Positions 34,501 through 46,122 of a stretch of DNA of 64,000 nucleotides are shown here, in pieces (the first letter of the stretch is position 1; each line of letters starts with the position of its first letter). The stretch comes from Strongylocentrotus droebachiensis. Lineage: Eukaryota; Echinodermata; Echinoidea; Camarodonta; Strongylocentrotidae. Under the pieces are notes generated by a model. That model did not search any database. It was not told the origin of the DNA and worked only from the letters and a program-made list of their open reading frames with translations. A program made the translations under genes and the position numbers. The stretch covers positions 230,092 through 294,091 of the forward strand of contig JAVYIG010001838.1 in the NCBI GenBank assembly GCA_035222895.1, written 5' to 3'.

Positions 34501-37500
34501 TCACTCAATACATCAAGCCTCAAGGATGTCTCTAAGACTCTATGCACTTTACAGATATATTATTACCCCCATTCATTGGATTCAGGCTTGCCTGCACTCA
34601 TGTATGCACATTCTCCACTCCCTGGGGAGCATTCCAGCCAGGCGTCATTTTACAGACGCTCACAACACAATACTGGGCAAACTACAATGACTTTCGCATC
34701 CTACCGGGTGCCCATCGAACACCTGGGTGGAGAGTGGTAAAAGTGTATTAACGTCTTGCCAAAGGACATTAGTACTGGTCTGGGATTCGAACCCTCAACC
34801 CTTGAATTGATAGTCAAGTGAATGGACTACTATACCACAACACCTCCACTTTCATGATCTGTGTTTGTACTGTAAGTACACGATTGTTACGCCTGAAGTT
34901 AACAATGGATATGCCAGTGAGACACGCACCATAGACAAGTCAATCTTCTAACAAATAAAAAAACATTTTGAGCAGAAAATTTTGTTACAATATCTCCTTT
35001 TGAGAATTAACACGTGGTATGCAGTAACGTATCTAAAACAAATATTGAATACTTATTTTTAGGATCACAGATAACTCCTTGGTGATCTTAAAACTGTCCT
35101 ATGCCCCTCGTTTTGAGATCACCTTGGGCAATTAGTTTAAACCATGCTCCTCAAAGCAGTCCATATTTGTATAATAGGGACTTTTAGATTTGCACAACGA
35201 GAACGTGGACTGCTCGTGTGACATCCTTTTAACGCAATGTGACGTCACTACCAGTGCCTTAAAAGGATGTCACATTGCCTTAAAAGGATGTCACAGGTCG
35301 CAGTCCACGTTCTCGTTGGGTAAATCTAAAAGTCCCTATTGTTATAAATGGAACTTAGATAATTTCTTATTACCTTGAAGAGAGTGACTCTCCAATGAAG
35401 ATCTCATTAAGAGCTCTCACAGGCAGCACCCTAGGTCCCTTGACCATACAATCCAGACCCTGGTGCATACGCCTCTCCTGCTGGCTATGGGTATGGTAGT
35501 GCTCCGGGAAGCTCAGCTCCAGCTCATGGAGATCGATGGGGTCCTTGTTGACCATGCGGCCATCTACGGTCACTCGTATCCTCTGACGCCTCATCCACCT
35601 GTCCAGGACAGACGGAGGAACCACAGAAAGTTTTTTTTTCAAGTAAAGATTCAAAGGCAATCAGGGGGATGTTTCACAAAACTTGTCATCAGTGACAAGT
35701 GACAGTTTTTGTTATAAGCTAGTGAAATCCTTGCTTCTGATTGGTTATCAGCAGATTTGTCACTGATTTTTGTCATTTGTCATTGAAAAAAGGCTTTGTG
35801 AAACGGATGCTAGGATTTCAGAGCTACTTTATGAGAGAAGCAGACCTAAATAGATCATCATGCAGTAAATAAACCATGGACTAGAAATATGTTGATAGTG
35901 TAACTTTGTGATTGACTGGAGGATTTGTTCAATTTGGATCAATTGCAACTCTGTTAGATGGGGCCATAGATTCTTACACTTTAGTCTTCCAAGAAACAAA
36001 TGTGCAATTGCATTTTTTGTGATTGACTGCAGTTGCACTTAGAAACAGACAAAGAGAGCTACTCTCACTACAAAATTGTAGCTATGTGAAAGAGATGAGA
36101 GAAAGTGGAGGGATAAAACGTCCACATATATGTGCAAATGCATGTAACAACTGTAAACATTGGTCAATTAATTACAAGAATTTGGAGAAACATGGGGATA
36201 AATCTAAATGAAGATTACCTGAAATCGCCAGACAGTATCCTCTTCATGGCATCTTCAAAGAGAAAGGTATATCTGTTGGGTAGACACAGATGACCCTCAG
36301 ACCCTTCGGGGTCAGTGTTGACCCCTATCACCGGTGTCTGGTCTAAAACCTTACTTGCAGCTAGGAGAAAGGTTCCATCTCCCCCCATAGATACAATGAG
36401 GTCCGCCCACCTGACTGCATCATCGTTGAAGTGATAACGGTCAACAGTTCTTGTCTCTAAACCTAGCTTTCTAAATGAGATGAAAATGGGTGAATAAACG
36501 GAAAACACAATGAAGAAATGGGGTTTTAAAGAAGGTGACAGTTTTGTTCTTCTCTCATATATGTATCCAACATGGGAGGAAATTCTATTAAATAAATGTT
36601 TTCAAAAACAAAAACAAATACAAATGTCAGATTAAATATTTGTATAAAACATACAAAGGCAACATGTACATTAAAAAAAAAAAGGAGTTTGGGGGATTCT
36701 GATCATCAAGTTTACCACCCCTCCTTATGATTAATGGAAACATTTACTCATTCAGGTATTCTGAATGGTAAGAATAACACAGATGATAATTACATAATTC
36801 AAGATTTGAAAATCATAACAAAACAATGAAAGGACTTAATCAATCTACAGTACCAAGGATAATCATCAAATGGTGATCAAATTTAAAATGGAGGTGAAAA
36901 CTAGCTTGTTTCTTTGCCTGCTGAAAGAGTATAAACTACAAATCTCATCTTACTGGAGAATGTTCTTGCATCTTTCTGTGTTCTCCGAGTGAACTCTGTG
37001 ACGATCCTTCAGGAAATCAAGGTCTGATCCTCTCTCCAGCAGCTGCATATGTAAGAAAATTGTGATAAACCCTTACCCTAAACATAGACCCTGGGATTCT
37101 GTTCATTTGTTAACTTTTCTCATCCTAATATAAGGTAGGAAATTTAATGTACAATAATCAAATTAGAATAAAAACAATCTTATTGGGGGTGGGGTACAAA
37201 AGGAAGTCTTACCAGACAAGTCGACCACACAAATTTGCATCAAATTGTTCAATAATGTTTCCACATGTATATACTGTAAATCTCTGTGTATAAGGTGCAC
37301 TTTTTTGATTTTTTGATTTTTTTTTTTTGGTTTCGATTTATGGCGCTATGCCTGGCAATGTCTCCCAGCTCAGTAATCAGTGTGTTGACTCACCACTCGG
37401 AAACTACAACAACACTAAAATTTGTCTGTCATCTTGGTTTGAAAGTAATCTTTCTAATAGATCCCAATACCGGTATGTAGTTTATGATAATAATTCCTCA

Positions 37501-39106
37501 ATTTTTTTTATATAACAAATGGTGTACCACAAAGGTTCTATCCTAGGACCTAGGTACTCTATTGTTTTTAATGTACATTAATGATCTTACAGTCTTCTAA
37601 AAACGACATTGTTACTATTATTTCTGACAAGTTTACAAGCACAAATCAGCGCCTTTAACTGCACCTCGATGTTAAATGAAGGTCCTTCCCCGCGTGGGTT
37701 TTCGGCAACAAAGTAACAACAACAAAACAAAACAAAAACGATATATATATATTTTTTTTTTCCCTCCCCAAAATAGGGGTGCGCCTTATACACAGGTGCG
37801 CCTTATACACGGAGATTTACGGTATGTTGACAAGCATATAAATTGAAAATATTCATAGTGTTTATCTCTACTACATGATTATTATCCATAAAATTCAATG
37901 CCAAACATGCCAGCTACATGTACACTTGAGTTAAAAGTTATAGTAGAGTAGATCTCACTTTTCAGTGAAACTAAAAGAGTTAGAATAGATAATAAAATTA
38001 ATTTTGTGTTGTAAATTTTAAAATATGGATTTGATTTCAAGTAAACAGCAAAGAGGACAATTGACAAAGTCACACAGACAAATGGAAAAAAAGGAAGGAT
38101 TTCCTTTTGCAACAGCCACTTAAATTGAAAAACAAAATATCTTGTATCGTCTTATTTCACTTTCTTTCTATCTCTCATTGTCTCTCACTTTTTCATTGTC
38201 GTCTCAACAACTTGTAATCCTGTGATATAAACATAAAATGAATTATAAATTTCAATTTTTGTTGGAAGCCCCGGGATTCGATACTGCATCTTTTCAACGG
38301 CAGACGGTGACGCTCACAATGTATCTGTAACGAAGAGTTGATGGTGATGGGATTCGTAACAGATTTCTAGGTAGATTAGACTATTTTGTAGGTCACTAGG
38401 AGGCGCTGTTTAGAGCCTTATTTCGGAGTTGATATTTTTAGCCTAATTCTATTTTGTCATGTTTATATATCAGATATCAATCTAACATTCTAAGAAGCTG
38501 TAGATCTAGATCTAGAATTCTACCCATTTTTTTCTTCTTCAGACTTCAATTTGTGTGGCTGTCGCGACAGGAAGTCTTACTGAAAAGGGTAATATATATT
38601 ATAGACCTATCTAGTCTAGATACACCTTCTAGAAAAAAGGAGATGTTATAATACATTGGAGATGCAAATGGAGAATCAGAAACATCTAAAGTAAAAATAA
38701 CTCTTAGTCTTACCCTCCGTCTAATTTGTTCTTCAGTCTCGACTCCACCGAAGCGCTGTTTCTCAAACACGTATCTTGTTGTTTTGGGAACAAGAAGAAC
38801 ATTTGAAACATGATGATCATTGGAAGAGGAATATGATCTCCTGTTCTGTCTCCTACTAGTCGGTGTCAATCCATGACATTTCTTAAGAAAGGGGTCATTT
38901 TTATGCTGCTTACTCCCGGGATCACACGTAGTCAAACAGCAGATTGTTCGAGTAATAACCATCGGGTTGGTACAAAGTCCAACCGCTCGACTTCGGGCAG
39001 CTTCCAATACGTGCAACCGTTGCAACTTTGTCCTAACCAGCTGCCCTCCCAGCGTACGAATTTTAGCTTGAAAACATGGTAGGCATGCTGTTTTAAAACA
39101 CGCCAT
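28538..39106 (-). CDS. NADK2: Mitochondrial NAD kinase 2
   Basis: Eight exons join in phase to 474 codons plus stop: 38714-39106, 36954-37042, 36219-36470, 35374-35598, 34233-34328, 32098-32153, 29414-29591, 28538-28673. All introns are GT-AG. The protein phosphorylates NAD to NADP in the mitochondrial matrix. Visible landmarks: an Arg/Lys-rich, acid-poor N-terminus (MACFKTACLPCFQAKIR) fitting a mitochondrial presequence; VPKTTRYVFEKQRF; the NAD-kinase GGDG motif at 190-193 in MGGDGTFLLAASKV; GVNTDPEGSEGHLCLP; LPVRALNEIFIGESLSSR; SVDDGPMEKQKSSG; and RSRCWDASLVIDAGSSF near the C-terminus. Vertebrate NADK2 is about 440 residues. An in-frame upstream ATG at 39151 would add 15 residues; the later one gives the better presequence. 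No truncation is seen. Confidence 0.95.
28674..29413 (-). other. NADK2 intron 7
   Basis: The intron holds C runs (28844-28854 and 29190-29200), A runs and AT-rich DNA. No element with clear ends was seen. Confidence 0.6.
29715..30110. mobile_element. MITE family A, reverse copy
   Basis: TAAGTATTGGTGTGTACTGC, AAGGTTCTGGAATCATCAAA and CCCAGTCTTGGT are complements of words in the copies at 20553 and 33732. The left end TTAAAGGTATAGACCAGTTC and right end GAACTCGACCTTCTCTTTAA are imperfect inverted repeats. Confidence 0.75.
30538..30852. mobile_element. Foldback MITE, GTTTCACAAAG family
   Basis: GGGGGTGTTTCACAAAGATTC at the left pairs with ACTTTGTGAAACATCCCC at the right. Inner words (AACTTAACTCTAAGTTGG / CCAACTTAGAGATAAGTT) also pair. 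A related copy lies at 40557-40850. Confidence 0.8.
31188..31356. repeat. Long hairpin element
   Basis: GTATTAATGACTGCTTTGAG...GAAATAGTTGTTTTA (from 31190) is mirrored by TAAAAACAACTATTTCTCG...AAAGCAGTCATTAATAC (to 31352), and the centre GGGAAGGTTAGAATTG / CAATTGTAACCTTCCC also pairs. Arms are about 75 bp. Confidence 0.85.
31424..31497 (-). repeat. tRNA-like segment (Leu/Ser-type), probably pseudogene or SINE head
   Basis: On the minus strand GCGCGATAGCCGAGCGGG (A box) is followed by GTTAAGGCGCTGA and, about 45 bp on, GAGTTCGAATCTC (B box). The acceptor stem halves do not pair convincingly and the anticodon stem is poor, so a working tRNA is unlikely. Confidence 0.55.
32654..33227. mobile_element. 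MITE family B (TTAA type), copy 1
   Basis: TTAAAGGGATAGTTGAGTTC at the left is mirrored by GAACTCAACTATCCCTTTAA at the right. The interior matches 43269-43824 over its whole length and 54522-54800 over the left half. It has no coding capacity. Confidence 0.92.
33732..34122. mobile_element. MITE family A nested in another MITE
   Basis: TTAA at 33732-33735 and 34119-34122 flank AGATAAACTTG...AGTTTATCT. The host sequence GATTGGTTA...CAAATTTGTCA is itself a GTTTCA-type MITE. Its undisturbed relatives at 35735 and 47645 read GATTGGTTATCAGCAGATTTG, so the TTAA duplication and exact borders can be read directly. Confidence 0.9.
34475..34855 (-). mobile_element. tRNA-derived SINE, minus strand
   Basis: On the minus strand a tRNA-like head has A-box TGGTATAGTAGTCC (34836-34850) and B-box GGGTTCGAATCCC (34781-34793). 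A body with GTCCTTTGGCAAGACG, GGGTGCCCATC..., and GGAATGCTCCCCAGGGAGTG follows, with an ATT-rich tail near 34475. The same body words occur at 51.65 and 52.1 kb. Confidence 0.8.
35173..35340. mobile_element. MITE with 40-bp inverted ends
   Basis: AATAGGGACTTTTAGATTT, then AACGAGAACGTGGACTG, is mirrored by CAGTCCACGTTCTCGTT and AAATCTAAAAGTCCCTATT. The centre repeats CCTTAAAAGGATGTCACA. It is 168 bp long and lies in NADK2 intron 4 (34329-35373). Confidence 0.92.
35374..36470 (-). CDS. NADK2: NADK2 exons 3-4: catalytic core
   Basis: Exons 36219-36470 and 35374-35598 encode residues 162-319. The first holds RWADLIVSMGGDGTF (nucleotide-binding GGDG) and GVNTDPEGSEGHLCLP. The second, starting in WMRRQRIRV, holds VDLHE-like IDLHELELS and the strongly conserved LPVRALNEIFIGESLSSR. 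Confidence 0.95.
35666..35815. mobile_element. MITE, GTTTCACAAAACTTGTC family
   Basis: GGGATGTTTCACAAAACTTG at the left and GGCTTTGTGAAACGGATGC at the right are inverted, with ATTGGTTATCAGCAG inside. A near-identical copy is at 47571-47705. It lies in NADK2 intron 3 (35599-36218); the rest of that intron shows nothing. Confidence 0.85.
36471..36953 (-). other. NADK2 intron 2
   Basis: AT-rich GT-AG intron; nothing else recognised. Confidence 0.6.
37043..38713 (-). other. NADK2 intron 1
   Basis: Holds a 549-bp TA-flanked MITE with a reverse-transcriptase scrap (37274-37822). The remainder is AT-rich, with CTAGATCTAGA words near 38505, and shows no gene. Confidence 0.65.
37274..37822. mobile_element. 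TA-flanked MITE carrying a non-LTR RT fragment, copy 1
   Basis: CTGTAAATCTCTGTGTATAA at the left and TTATACACGGAGATTTACGG at the right are inverted ends, flanked by TA on both sides. The interior, read on the plus strand with frameshifts, gives WFESNLSNRSQY, then GVPQGSILGP-like and ND-like words typical of non-LTR reverse transcriptase motifs. It is a captured, broken fragment. Related fragments lie at 54810-55050 and 56256-56680. Confidence 0.82.
38714..39106 (-). CDS. NADK2: NADK2 exon 1: mitochondrial leader
   Basis: It encodes residues 1-131, ending EEQIRRR at donor GTAAGA. It contains the presequence and the first conserved block PKTTRYVFEKQRFGGVE. About 70 residues between them are Ser/Arg/Asn rich and probably poorly conserved. 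Confidence 0.88.
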
Positions 39107-40017
39107 TACGATGATAAAGATGCCTACATTTATAAGTTCAATGCTGCACAAACAATTCTCACAATGTTGTCTTCTTTATAGAGCTTTTCGCAAATATTAC
39201 TAATAAATTGTTTCAGGAGCCGGAGTCGACGAAAGTTTCACGCAGCTCGCACAACGAGTAGTCTTGATCTCAGACTTACAAAACTTTGTTTGTAAATTAA
39301 ATTAAATGTACATGTACGTATCTATGCAGTGTAGTACTACATAGTGTACAGTTGCATAATCATTTGGGGACACGTTTTGCTAATTAAGATATTTTGATTG
39401 ATCCTATAAACAAATTTTACCTTTCTTCAGATGTGCCAATAATACATTTTATTTACATCAATCCTTTATGCCAACCACTTACACAAGACATTCATGTACG
39501 TTAATGCAATTATTATTTTCAAAGATATGCCCCCATGCACCGCCCCCACCCCACCCCACCCATGTCAATCCCCTGACCCTTTCTCATTCCCACTTTGCTA
39601 CATTCTCACATCTCCCTGCTGCTGTCTTGAAAAAAACAATATATATATATATATATATTTTTAATCCCTCTACAACTTTTCTTTATTTTTTCATCTCTCT
39701 CTCTCTCTCTTGTATTTATAGTCACCGTTTTTATGAACCGACAAATCCATCATTTAAATTGTTGTGCGGAATTGTTGTTCATAATAACACAATTTATTCT
39801 CCTCGGCTCCCCCTATAACCTTACCTCGGCACGATCACAAAGACTTGAAGAAAAATAATCAAACCAGGGGGCAGTCACACTATTGCATTTCCAATATCTA
39901 GATTATGTAACACGTTATTGTCATGCGTTTCAGTAGTTGCCTTTGGTCGACTTTTTTTAATTCAATTTTTTTTTGTGTGTGATCATGTTCCTCCCTTTCT
40001 CACATTCCATGTCTGTC

Positions 40018-40223
40018 CAGGCGCGGACGCAGGATTTTTTCAAGGGGGGGGTTTTAACATTTATAAATCGGGCCGAAAATTTCGCAACGACTCAGCCAGC
40101 CGCTGAATAAGCGGGGGGGGGGGGGGGGGGGGGGGAGGGGGGGGGGGGGAGGGGGGGGGGGGAGGGGGGGGGGGGGTTTAAACCCCCTAAACCCCCCCCC
40201 CCCCACCGTAGATCCGCGCCTGC
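40018..40223. mobile_element. hAT-like MITE with G/C homopolymer core
   Basis: CAGGCGCGGACGCAGGATT (40018) pairs imperfectly with GTAGATCCGCGCCTG (to about 40222). TGTCTGTC occurs on both sides (40010-40017 and 40224-40231), an 8-bp duplication as hAT elements make. The core is nearly pure G broken by single A, then C (40112-40204). Length there may be an assembly estimate. Confidence 0.7.
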
Positions 40224-40556
40224 TGTCTGTCCATCTCTCTTTTCCAGCTTTCTCCACTCTTTCTTTCTACACATCTTCCTCTCTCTGCTCATATATCCCT
40301 TTCTCTATTCTTCAATTTCATCCTCATTTAGTGATCAGTATTGGATTTGGAAAAGCTGTATATTTACTTGTTGGTTCCCAATGTTATTTTAAATGTTCAA
40401 ACAGAGAATTCTCTTTTGAAATGCTTGCCAAACTATATGTCCTTATCAAATATAATTATGATGTATTTTTGTTTAATTGGGGCCCTTTTTCCTACCTCTC
40501 CCATTAAGCTATGGCTATGACACATTATGTAAAGCCTTAAAACTCAAGAAGACCGG

Positions 40557-40850
40557 GGGGCGTTTCACAAAGATCCTTTTTAAGTTGGACTTAACAGTTA
40601 TGGAAAGCCATTAGCATCTTTGAAAATATTTTAAAAAGATATTTTGAAAGGCCTAACATTTTGATTTGAATCATTCATATTTTCTATTATAATAAGGAGA
40701 TTTTATGTTCTTGATGTGGAATTTATGAAAAGTCTAAAATACTTGAATTTTTGCTTTTTAATGTATTTTATTTTAAGGCTACAAATGGCTCTCCATAATA
40801 TTTAAATCCAACTTAGAGTTTAGCTCGACTTACGATCTTTGTGAATAGAA
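40557..40850. mobile_element. Foldback MITE, GTTTCACAAAG family, copy 2
   Basis: GGGCGTTTCACAAAGATCC at the left and GATCTTTGTGAATAGAAAC at the right are imperfect inverted ends. TTAAGTTGGACTTAA pairs with TTAAATCCAACTTAG. Related to 30538-30852. Confidence 0.75.
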
Positions 40851-42244
40851 ACAGAACAAAACTCAAACCTGACCAATATATATTTCTGCTAACGTCTTTA
40901 ATTATTCAGCAATAACTAGTCTATATACTATAAACTATATAACTATAACAAAAATTATAAAAGACACACAGTAAGATACATAAATCATGCACTTCATATC
41001 ATATCATATCATATCATATCATACATGCATACACATTTGGGTATACCTTGCTCAGCAGGGCACCACACTAACTTATTAAACGCTTTTATTAACGTCTTTT
41101 GAGTTCTGAGGAAATTATGTTGTCTTAGAACTGCTTCATTTATGCATAATTACATGTATAATGTTATAAAGATTAAATATTGCATAGATCATATTGCACT
41201 ACAATCCTAAATCCTAAATATATAAACAAAAATAATTCTGCAATACAATTTACTCTTTTATGTGCTTCAATTAAAAGCTGCACTTGACACAGAAAATTGC
41301 AAAATCTTTGGTCTGGTCTTAATTACTCGGCTACACTAATCATCAACGCTTCATTAATTAATTTTTTTTATAGACATGGAGCAGTTTCTGGTAAGTTTGA
41401 TTAAACATTACCAGTAGCTGCATCACATTAAAAGAATTATACATCATTTTAATGAATTTCAGTATGATAGAGAAATTATCTCAAACAAATAATCACAGTT
41501 ACAGCTTCAAAGGTGTCAATTTACTTCATTGGATGATAACCTTGATATATATATATTGCAAACTTTAAGCAAGAAAATATTTTAAATTTGAAAATTAAAT
41601 AGATCAGCCTCTTTCTATCTGTATAGCTTACATGTTTCTATCTAAAATATCTCAGAAATAAGATATATTTAACTAGCAGTTTGGCCACAGTAATTTCAGA
41701 ATTTATTTCAGAATTATATTTAGTTCTTTTGATGTACAGTCAGACATCTGTACATGACCAACATAAATGTTTACTCCACTCAATTTCAGTTTCTTATGAC
41801 AATGAATATGAATCTTATACTATAAAGAGAGTTTTTAGACTACCACCATCCTGTTCTTTGACTTCATTACATTTTTTCAAAGAAAAAAGGAATATCTGGG
41901 ATTTGGAAATTGAAATGACCATGAATCCCTTGAAAGAAATTAAAGGAACCTCACCCCAGAGAATAAGTGACCTAGCTACCAGGCAAACTTGTACATGTAT
42001 CATGCATCAAACTATAGTTGGAAAGACTTTTTAATTCAATAACAAAACCTGAACTTTTCAATAAGGGAAAATCATAGCTGAGAAGTTAAAATTAAATTTA
42101 ATGAACAATATATAACAGGGGAACAATTGCAACACATTTATTTAAAAATACTAAAATATAGCAGTTGACAAATCTATTTAATGTATGCAAAACCTTCACC
42201 TTAGAAGAGCACCAACTTATTCATGAAAGTTTTGTTCTAGCAAT

Positions 42245-42620
42245 CAGGGGCGGATCCAGGATTTCCAAAGGGGGGCGTAAAATGTACAAAATTATGAGTG
42301 CGAATCGCGAAGCCTTAATGGCGTGGGGTCTTAATGTTGAACCTTAAGATGCTCTGTGGTACATTCTGAGGCATTTTTGAATGCGTAAACTGAACATTTA
42401 TGTTATTTATTTTTTTCGGAATGAAAAAAGAGGGGGAGGGGGTTCCCAAGCCCCCAGCAACAAGTCATCAAACAGTGTTCTCAAAGAATTGTGGCTAGTA
42501 TTGTTGTGGCACTCAGTGGGGGGGGGGGGGGGGGGGGCCCATCTCCAAAAAAAGGTAAAATTAACATGTTTTTATACGTTTTTTCCAGGGGGGGGGGGCG
42601 CCCTCCTGGATCCGCCACTG
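42245..42620. mobile_element. MITE with CAGGGGCGGATCCAGG ends
   Basis: CAGGGGCGGATCCAGGA at the left is mirrored by TCCTGGATCCGCCACTG at the right. Two G runs lie inside (near 42520 and 42590). This end sequence is common among hAT-type MITEs of invertebrates. No clear target duplication could be assigned. Confidence 0.8.
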
Positions 42621-43268
42621 CTTGGGAATCATCGCCACCACCCCCCCCCCTTCCCCCACCCCCCCAACCCAACCCATGACATCCTACCCAATTTACTGCT
42701 CCATGCAAACTTAGCACATAGGAACAGACTTTCAGCACTAAGCCTGATGTCTTCAGGAATCAGTTACAGACTCATGCTGAAATTATACACGTATCATTAC
42801 TAGTAACTCCTAAAATCATACCAAATGTGATTAAGAATGACCATAAGTATCAATACATCTTATGAAAAGTGAACTCATTGACCTGTGACCTAGCTTTGAC
42901 CTTTCACCTCCAGACTACCCACTATCTACTTGGAACATAATATATTGTGATGCATGCTGGTGGCATAAAAGTGCACCCCCCAAAATGGTCCTTGATTTGT
43001 AGCCACAATCAACAGACAACTTCAAAACACAAAGGCTTTGTTCAGTAAAATAACAAGCAAGGATGCCTAGGACCGATAAATCAATGCAAATAAACCTGGA
43101 ATATATACATGTTTAAGGAATCAATACCCTTTTCAATCTTTCTCTTTGAATTGGAATTAGGAAAGGAAGGTAAGAGAAGGAATGGGGTTACATGATGGAT
43201 GCCAAGTGTACAAGATGTATCATTTATTGGGAGCCAGAAGGATGTTAGCTAAATCTTTCAACATACAG

Positions 43269-43824
43269 TTAAAGGGATAGTTGAGTTCTGTTGCAGAGGG
43301 CGCTACACAAAATAATTTGTGTGTGAGATATATGAAAAACTAAGTGTCAAATTTGAAAGAACATACAATTTAAATGACAAAATCATCTTTGTTTGATCAA
43401 AATCGGTTCAGAGACGGGTGAAATATCCATAGATATAATGATTTCTAATATTTGTGTACCACCACAAATATTCAATAATTTGAAAAAGCTGTTGAAAAAA
43501 CGAAATAGCGCCTTTTACGTTGTATTTCAGCCAATGTCGATGTTGGCTTTTTCGTGTTGGTTATATTACGCACAACCAGCTGGCCCATGTATTGTTATTT
43601 TTAATTAATTAAGTAATTAACGATCACCATATTTTTTTTTAAGTGGAGCTGAATTGGTATGATCGTATTTGCTAAAGTTCACACATTTTGGGGTCTAAAA
43701 TGACCTTTATAGCAATTTTAGGTCTTAAAATGGCACTAGATATGTCATAGATAAGAATAAGAGCAATAACCATGCACTTTGAAGGCATTTGCGGTATGAA
43801 AACAGAACTCAACTATCCCTTTAA
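43269..43824. mobile_element. MITE family B, copy 2
   Basis: It shares both ends (TTAAAGGGATAGTTGAGTTC and complement) and interior with 32654-33227, with small indels. TTAA lies at both borders. Confidence 0.92.
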
Positions 43825-44246
43825 GCCCTTCTCGCTCTTAACAGATGATGCATTGTATATAGGAATGGAAAGAGGAATGGGGTATAAACTAATATCAAAT
43901 TGCACTAGGAATATATCCACATATTCACAAAAAATTAACTTTGATGAATATAAAGTCACCATATACAAATAAGGCACTGCTCAAAGATTGCAATGAGGCA
44001 GATTGCTAAATGAAGATTTTCCAAGCCTTATAAGCAAACAAACGTTGTATTATTAATACATGACATTCTACATTTCTTTTTCTTCCACAAGGTGACCTTG
44101 AAAAGGCAAGTGTGTTCATTGACCTTTATATGAGAGAGTGCTTTACACTCTTGAATTGAAACTTGTCAAGATCGGAGAACAAAGCCATGACCACAGCTGA
44201 ATTCACCAAACTCTGCTCTTGTTTCCATACCGGATGTCTTGAACAA

Positions 44247-46122
44247 CTAGGCCTTGTCTCCAACTGTGAGCTCCACAAGTTTCTAGAAGAAAGAAAGACA
44301 AATTTTAAGAAGTTAAAACATATACCGGTATGTCTTATTAACTGGTTGAATTGACATTTGTAGAAGTGTTGTGGTCGAGTGGATACATCATCGGACTGTC
44401 GATCACAAGGTCCGCGGTTCGAGTCCTGCAGCGGCACTAATGTCCTTTGGCAAGACATTGATCTACATTTGCCATACTCAACCCAGGTGAGGTAAATGGG
44501 TACCTGGTAGGATTATTCCTTGAAACCACTGTGCGCTGAAAACGGCTGCCGGAGCTAAAGCTAGGGTTATAATTTCCAAAGCTCTTTGGGAGCGCCTAGA
44601 GCTATACAAGAACTGAACTATTATTATTATTATTTATTTTTATGTAGCACCAGGAGTGTCAAGGCTGCCAGACATATTGATAATAATAATATTAATGAAA
44701 ATGGGTTCTTGTATAGCACTTGTCTGTCAGACTCCTGGCGCTCCACAATTATAAACCCAGCTTAATCATGGCTGCCATTAAAAGCACTCTTGCATCTAAA
44801 ATGAATTTGATTCCTGAAAGGTACCCATTTACCTCACCTGGATCAAGTGTGCATATTGTTTTGTGCAAAATTGCAGGTGGGGCAATTGAGCAATCATGCA
44901 GAGAAGCGAAGAAAGCAATCGAAGTGTGAATGGCGTGACTGATGGCAGCAAGTGCCTATAAAGTTAAGTTTTTTAATTACCTGTGTGATGTCATCTGTGT
45001 ACTCTGGTTGGGTGACCTGTTTCACCTGCTCCCTTATTCGCATCATGTTAACCAGGGCTGCATGGGCAGGGTAATCCGCACTGTCTGATGAACTACAGGT
45101 CAGACACAGATATAAAATAAGTAAATGAGAGACTAATTTCTTCGAAAAACTGTAGGAATTTTTTTAACCTTGTTATGTTCAATTGATTTCTTTTTATACA
45201 GTCAGTCACATTTCATTGAAAAGTTCTGAACAATCTTTGTAGATCTAAAGAATTCCTGGATTTAAAACATCACTCTGTGTTGTTTTTCTTCTTCGAGAGA
45301 AAGTAGGTACGACTCTTCATTTCTTTAATCATCTTTCATATTCAGGTAGAGAATACATGATTAAGTATCTTTTTGCAAAGACATGTTAAATTCAAGTCTG
45401 AATGTACAAGAACAGGTAAATAGAGGTGAATTATTGCTTTTAGCGGATGAGGTTAGAGCTTACATGTCTGCTGCTAATCTCTGCAAGATCTTGTAAGCAG
45501 CCATCACAAGAGGTAAACAGACAGCATGGGGTAGCGCTTGTCGATCGGTCCCTCCAGAAACCTTCTTCATCACATCATGCACTCTATCACCAAGGATAGT
45601 AGCTAGATTGGGCCATAACGCATCGGTCACGCTGACATCACAACCCACTAGATGGAAGTAGGTGGGTTTCTCAGGAATCTCAAGGACCCGGATCGGGAGC
45701 ATCAGCGGCATGTTGGGGTTGGCGATCCTCTGCCTCCCAATGGCGACGTGAAACTCCTGCGCACATTCAGGGCTCTCCAGGTAGTGAGGGGACAGGATAG
45801 GTACGATGCAGTTGGCCTTCTCCAAAGCTTCCAGCTTCTCCTGGACGTTACTTGGCACCGCGCTGAATTTCAAACCCGGCGCTGCCTGCGTGAGGACTCG
45901 CCCTATGAAGTCGACGTACTTCTCGTCCTCGCTGTGAAAGCTGAAGATGAGATGCTCAGAAGGGTGGGCATAGGAGTGTGGGAGGATGTGTGGGAGGATG
46001 TCTGTGAGGGGTGGTGGAAATGGGGTAGATTCTTTCAGGAGGGAGTCACGTGTGCCAAAGTTCTTCTGAAACCGAGCTGCTCTAAGTGCTTCCATCTCAA
46101 CATCAGGTGATATAGTAGGAAT
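44247..46122 (-). CDS. TIR gene exons 10-12: TIR3 and C-terminus
   Basis: Exon 10 (45464-46122) encodes HLIFSFHSEDEKYVDFIGRV (from residue 588) and ILSPHYLESPECAQEFHVAIG with E654 in C-A-Q-E. Exon 10 could read on to a TAA two codons past the donor, but splicing at AT|GTAAGC into 44981-45092 keeps the frame (37 codons). The last exon 44247-44282 gives KLVELTVGDKA then TAG. The short final exon is the least certain part. Confidence 0.8.

Larger units (their letters stand above)
39152..44246. other. Intergenic region between NADK2 and the TIR gene
   Basis: It should contain the NADK2 promoter (right of 39106) and the TIR-gene 3'UTR (left of 44247). Seen inside: a G-rich MITE (40018-40223), a foldback MITE (40557-40850), a CATAT repeat (40997-41025), a CAGGGGCGGATCC MITE (42245-42620) and MITE family B copy 2 (43269-43824). 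No coding region was recognised. Confidence 0.65.

Noticed and set aside
40054..40292. Proline-rich minus-strand frames over the poly-G tract
   Set aside because: Homopolymer artefacts inside a MITE; no start context, splice signal or motif.
41681..42034. 117-codon plus-strand frame in the intergenic region
   Set aside because: No motif, biased AT-rich codons and no splice or start evidence.
45652..46110. 152-codon plus-strand frame opposite TIR exon 10
   Set aside because: It is the shadow of the well-supported minus-strand TIR3 exon.
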